Both the position numbers and the translations under genes were made by a program. Shown here in pieces: positions 59,836-64,000 of a DNA stretch of 64,000 nucleotides; the first letter of the stretch is position 1, and every line of letters starts with the position of its first letter. Origin of the DNA: Theobroma cacao (taxonomy: Eukaryota > Streptophyta > Magnoliopsida > Malvales > Malvaceae); contig NC_030851.1 of the NCBI RefSeq assembly GCF_000208745.1, positions 36,925,240-36,989,239 of the forward strand. Reading direction: 5' to 3'. The notes beneath the pieces are model-generated. The model was not told the origin of the DNA, made no database searches, and saw only the letters and a program-made list of their open reading frames with translations.

Positions 59836-61504
59836 AGTTTGTGGTATTTTCTAAGCTAACTAACGATTTTTCCAATTTTGTAGGGTGGTCCATCTCACGG
59901 TGTTGGTCTGGAGCACGATGATGCTGATGATGGACAACATCATGAACCTGGTGTTGACATTGACGATGATGTTCTTGGTGCTGACAGAGAGCACGTAACT
60001 CATGTCGATGATGTCATCGATGCAGCTGTGGCAGTGAATGTCACCTTTCAATCAGATGATGCTGAAGGAGAGCATCTTCCTCCGGTCGATGTATTCATCT
60101 ACGCAGCAGCAGGAGCTATCGTTCTTTATCATAGGAGCACTCTTGATGCAGTTGAGATATGATCGTCATCACCAGAGTCATCTGCTGTCCATCATGGTGT
60201 AGCATAAATTTCAGACCCAACTGAACGGGCATGGCTGAAAATGGCGAGTAAATACATGGCAAGCCCATTCGTCGACCCCTTAATGACCCTTCGAGATGTG
60301 AGGGATAAAATCATAAAAGACTACGAAGCTTTCAAGAAAGAGGAGTCCGCGAGGTAAGCTCGTAAATAAAATTGCTAATATTGTTTTTTAATGAAACAGT
60401 AATCCACCAAGACTTATGAAATTCATTATGTTACATATGCAGGTGTAATGTCGGCATTTTAGGGAATCAAGGGGCTGACTTTTTCATAACCTTAGAGGAT
60501 CCCAATGAGAAAATGACAAGTGAACATATCAATGCATGCCTCAGCCTACTCTGCAAGCGAATGACAGGACCGAAGTCGAAGCTGTACACTACCTGTGCAT
60601 GCGTGGTTGACACGATATTCTTTGTAAGTTTATTTGAAAATTGTTCAATTATATAAATACTAAGTTTTTGATTGCATGAAGTGTAAGCTAATGTTTACAT
60701 GTTTCACAGGACACCATCCGTATGCTACACACCGAATTTCCAACAAAAGATGCCTGGGCCACAATGCAAATTTCAGATGAGCTACGGGGGTATGTGGAGG
60801 GTGAAAGGCCAACATACGCAAAAAAATGGGAAGATGTGGATTTCATCCTCGCACCTTGCAACGTTGGTGGGCATTGGGTGGTTGCGAAGATCGACTTGGT
60901 GAGGTGGACGATCAAGGTGGTGGACTTAGCAAGAACTTCAGATGCTAAGGATAACGGAGTTTGTGCAGGTTAGATGACACCCTTGACAACAATGATGCCA
61001 TTCATCTTCCACTAAGCCGATTATTTCAACAACATACGTCAGAAGAGACAGGATTTAATGTCGATGCCATTGGATATTCATTTGCCAAAAGCTAAAGTGC
61101 ATCGACAGAATGATAGTGTTAGCTGCGGTATATTCATGATAGGGTATATGAAGCATATTTTGCAATCAGAAAATATCGAAATTAAGCAGAATATGATTGC
61201 AAAATGCATCGACAATATGCTATAGAAATTTTTTCCAACAGTTATGAGAGCGAACCCTAAACATATCGGCCCTTGTCTGTACAATTTTTTTGGTATACAA
61301 AATGTTTTTTATACAATTAATTTTATACACATTTTTTGCATACACAATTTATTTTATACAATTCATTGTAAACAGAATTAATTCTTTTTGTATAAACAAT
61401 ATACTTTGTATAATTATTTTATACACAATTAATTTTTTGGCCTATACACAATTAATTTGATACCAAGAATTTTTTTCCTTTTCTATATACAATATATTTA
61501 ATTT

Positions 61505-62055
61505 AACACACAGTCGCAAGAAGTCAGTGTGTGACGCCATAAATATGATACTACTCAGCGTGTCCCCACATACATCTACTTGCACTCAACGTGTCACCCC
61601 ATAAATTTGTAAGAAGTCAACGTGTGACGTCGTAAATCCACTAACACTCAGCGTGTCAGCCGATAAATCTGCTTCCACTCAACGTGACAGAACAATTGGG
61701 TCGTGTTGTGTCATGCCATAAATCTGCTTCCACTCAGCTTGTCAGCCCATAAATCTGCTTCCACTCAGCATGACAAAACAATTGGGCCATGTTGTGTCAT
61801 GCCATAAATCTCCAGATACTCAACATGTGATGCCATTAATCTGCTTCCACTCGGCGTGACATAAGAATTAGGCCGTCGCGTGTGATCCCACGATACTGCA
61901 TCAAGTCTATCCTGTCACGCCATAAATCTGCTTTCACTCAGTGGGTCACGATTGTGAAACAGCAGGGTTAAGAATTTATGACACGCCACGGTTAGAATAT
62001 GTGACAAGACTGTGACACGTCATTACTTGAACAACTGACACGCCATGGTAACCGT
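61505..62055. repeat. Element B array downstream of the Ulp1 gene
   Basis: Tandem units with ATAAATCTGCTTCCACTCAG followed by CGTGTCAGCCC or CATGACA, in a longer pattern with CAATTGGGCC. The last part changes to GACACGCCATGG in the same form as the array at 53270-53795. Confidence 0.8.
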
Positions 62056-62084
62056 TTCGAATTCCACTGAAGTTAAAAAAAAAA

Positions 62085-62190
62085 ACAGTTTCGACCTCAA
62101 TTGAATTAATTCCTAAACCCTAAACGACTAAATGGGAATATGCTAAGGCCATTTTTTATTTTAAACACTTATTATATATTGTAAAAACCA
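62085..62190 (+). repeat. Direct repeat S, copy 2
   Basis: Homologous to 53815-53945 (TTGAATTAATTCC, AATATGCTAAGGCCATTTTT, TATTTTAAACACTTATTAT), same orientation, 8.3 kb away. The sequence from 62190 to 62540 beyond it shows no gene. Confidence 0.6.
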
Positions 62191-62539
62191 TAAACAAAGG
62201 CGTCAGGATCACTTTAGGCTAATCCGATTCTGACGGCAACATATATAATTCCCATTGATCAGAATTGGCAACTTGTAATTATCCCCCGCTCACTCCAGTG
62301 GTCTCTACACTCTACCCATGTTAGCATTAATTAATTTCCAAGTTCGTTGTCTTTCTCTTCCAGGCACACCAACTGCATCAGCCCAACATTACATTGATTA
62401 ACATTGAATATATAGATTTTTCCATCCATCTAATTGCTTCTAGCATGAAATTGTTCTGTATCTATCCTCCCTTATTTTTCCAGTTGTTTCTAGGCCATCA
62501 TACCATTATAAAATAGTATGTCTAAAATTAGACACCATA

Positions 62540-62680
62540 AATTGTTATGCATAGTGTGTCAGAACAATTTAATTATTATGCATGGCATGTCACAATGTTT
62601 AACTTGTTATGCATGGCGTGTCAGAATAATTTAATTGTTATGCATAACGTGTCACAACATTTAACTTGTTATGCATAAAG
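62540..62680 (+). repeat. Element B 31-bp repeat array abutting the truncated transposase
   Basis: Four to five units of the family (TTATGCATGGCGTGTCAGAA, TTATGCATAACGTGTCACAA) run directly into the end of the transposase frame at 62669. Confidence 0.85.
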
Positions 62681-63443
62681 GCAGTCATCGTCTGAACTGT
62701 CATCTTGTGATTGTTCAAGCCTATCATCTGAAGTGTCATCAAATTTATCTTCACCGGCAGCGAACAAATCCTCATTTCCCTCATCAAATGCAGTATTATC
62801 CTCCAGCATCGTAGTGTCACCCTCCAACCTCACATTGTTGTCCTCAACTGTCGTATTCTCATTTGATAATGGCATTACACACTCTATAGTTTCACCCGAT
62901 CATTGCATTTGTTCAAGAGAAACAAGAAATTGGTTTGATGCACATCCTAATCGAAATTGTGCAACCAACTGTTCTGTGAATGTCGTCTGTCTATCGGGCT
63001 GCACAAACTCTTGTGCATACCTCAATTGCCATTGTTGTGGGTTACGGACCGAATGCTGTGGTATATGTGAAACATTGTAAATCTCATTTTGATTGAGCTG
63101 ATTACCATGTTGTCCAACTTCTTCATGTGACATAACATTTGTTTGGCGTCCCTTAATGCTAACATACACAGTCAAAACATTCCTATGTTCTAGCAAAATT
63201 AATGCAACATCCTCATCGTCCTTGATAATTGGCCGTGATAGTTCTCCGGGTGTACTGATCAATGGATGTAACTCAATCTCGTCAATTTCTAAGTTTACCC
63301 CAACAACATCTTCAACCAGCTTCATCAAGCCCACAAATGACAAATCACTCCTAACCCCCCGTATTCGTGACTCACCACCCTTGTAAATGCCATCCACCCA
63401 CTGACCACCATGTCTTATCACAAGTCGCACAATTGAAACCCCA
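62669..63443 (-). pseudogene. MULE transposase of element B, N-terminal part only
   Basis: After an AAATTTCAG acceptor the frame reads VSIVRLVIRHGGQWVDGIYK, LSFVGLMKLVEDVVGVNLEI and IIKDDEDVALILLEHRN, parallel to element A (YKGGETRERG, LGLMKLVEEVVGVNL). It continues to RLGCASNQFLVSLEQMQ, a TGA in place of a probable Trp, and an acidic part NENTTVEDNNVRLEGDTTML, ending at DSSDDDCLYA against the 31-bp repeat array. The DNA-binding, catalytic and SWIM domains seen in A are missing: either deleted or replaced by repeats. Confidence 0.82.
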
Positions 63444-63499
63444 CTGAAATTTTGAAAAAAAAATATTGTCAATCATTTTACACAATACATGCCGTGATC

Positions 63500-63925
63500 A
63501 AAAATTTGCCAGTCGTGTTGTTACATGCCATGCATATAACGTAAAATATTGTAACACGCCATGCATATCAAGTCAAATGTCATGACACACCATGCATCAG
63601 TATCGTTACACGCCATGTTGCATCACTATCGTGACACGCCATGCATCACTGTCGTGACACGCCAATCACTGTAATTACTGACTCGTTACACCAACAGCCG
63701 TGACACGCTAAAAATCCAAAAAATCAATTAACCCACGACACACTAGGAACAGCCGTGACACACCAAAAACCTATAAATTTAGTTAACCCATGACACCCCA
63801 AGAACAATCGTGACACGTTAACAACTAAAAAAACTAGTTAACTCACAACACGCCAGGAACAACCGTGACACGCTAAAATAACTCTAACACATGTTATAGA
63901 TGCATGGCGTGTAACAACTCTAGGC
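63500..63925 (-). repeat. Element B array, complement orientation, 5' of the transposase exon
   Basis: Repeats of GTGACACGCCATGCATCA and shorter GTGACACGCTAAAAA(T/C) units, irregularly spaced by 20-40 bp. They precede the transposase exon at 63443 on the minus strand, the position that the AGTCACGCAATGC array holds in element A. Confidence 0.85.
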
Positions 63926-64000
63926 AATGTTTCTAATCCATCTTCTCATTTACACCAAATGTTTCAGAAATTTAAGTGTGTTGCAGAAATAAACCCAATA

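Larger units (their letters stand above)
54031..61290 (+). pseudogene. DUF1985 / Ulp1-like cysteine protease gene of element B
   Basis: Exons with GT-AG borders: 54031-54051 (MLAMNEK), 54606-55343 (DUF1985: VKRTCFGMLLDVYPQEYFYV, ELWFTIGKSKALLSKQEFCF, ITELKFGPML), 55445-55597, 55685-55793 rejoined to 58578-58753 across a solo LTR, three 72-nt exons at 58816-58887, 58967-59038 and 59123-59194, a 180-nt coiled-coil exon 59279-59458, an acidic exon 59884-60353, 60443-60623, and the peptidase exon from 60710. The C48 core shows VDFILAPCNVGGHWVVAKID, VVDLA and RQNDSVSCGIFMIGY, so catalytic His, Asp and Cys are all present. At least eight in-frame stops disable it, most being TGG or CAG/CAA codons changed by C-to-T or G-to-A. 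Such genes travel with plant MULEs; their role in the element is unknown. Confidence 0.85.
52750..64000. mobile_element. Mutator-like element B, Ulp1-carrying type (right end outside the window)
   Basis: It has the same gene plan as element A: a plus-strand DUF1985/Ulp1 gene (54.0-61.3 kb) and a minus-strand transposase gene at 62.7-63.4 kb, here only the N-terminal part. The left border is near 52750-52800, where sequence homologous to the start of element A begins. Its own short repeat GCATGGCGTGTCAC (GTGACACGCCATGC in complement) is found in at least six arrays and is not shared with A. The element carries a 2779-bp solo LTR. Confidence 0.55.

Overview
The window is nuclear DNA from a flowering plant, most likely a eudicot. 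It is AT-rich, has GT-AG introns, carries two host genes of typical plant families (a SEN1/TRANK1-type helicase and a class III peroxidase), and is full of plant transposable elements. I cannot name the species. Only the peroxidase looks intact.

Layout. 1-20,000: a large minus-strand helicase gene (exon 1 near 19,971, last visible exon near 1,560) is split in its seventh coding exon by 12.8 kb of nested transposons. The nest is a Ty1/copia element (2459-15285), which holds a 1.8-kb solo LTR (6748-7906 plus 14454-15061), which holds a complete Ty3/gypsy element (7907-14448). The gypsy element itself carries a related solo LTR (11501-12034) and a processed pseudogene with poly(A) (13779-14400). 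Target-site duplications can be read at every level. Both halves of the helicase exon keep their reading phase, but the gene also has a frameshift, several stops and a ruined second P-loop, so it is a pseudogene. 20,290-30,510: an inverted repeat pair encloses a decayed L1-type LINE (21.9-27.6 kb). One arm carries a MITE and the other a tRNA-derived SINE, and a second SINE of the same family lies nearby. 33,141-34,453: the intact four-exon secretory peroxidase.

35.5-64 kb: two neighbouring, decayed Mutator-like elements (A about 35.5-52.7 kb; B about 52.8 kb to beyond the window). Each pairs a plus-strand DUF1985/Ulp1-protease gene with a minus-strand MULE transposase gene, like the plant MULEs known to carry Ulp1-like genes. 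Each element carries its own family of short repeats in spacers and introns: GCATTGCGTGACT type in A, and GCATGGCGTGTCAC type with a 31-bp period in B. Both orientations occur and the arrays lie around both genes. Element A also contains two convergent genes of the Transposase_32 type around a copy of an unclassified repeat that recurs at 1-1125. The Ulp1 gene of B is interrupted by a 2779-bp solo LTR with a perfect 5-bp target duplication and contains a tandem array of 72-nt exons. The coding copies are dead. Many of their stops are TGG-to-TGA/TAG or CAG-to-TAG, as expected from long-term cytosine methylation.

The sequence gives no evidence of CRISPR, operons or bacterial features, and no convincing functional tRNA or rRNA gene.
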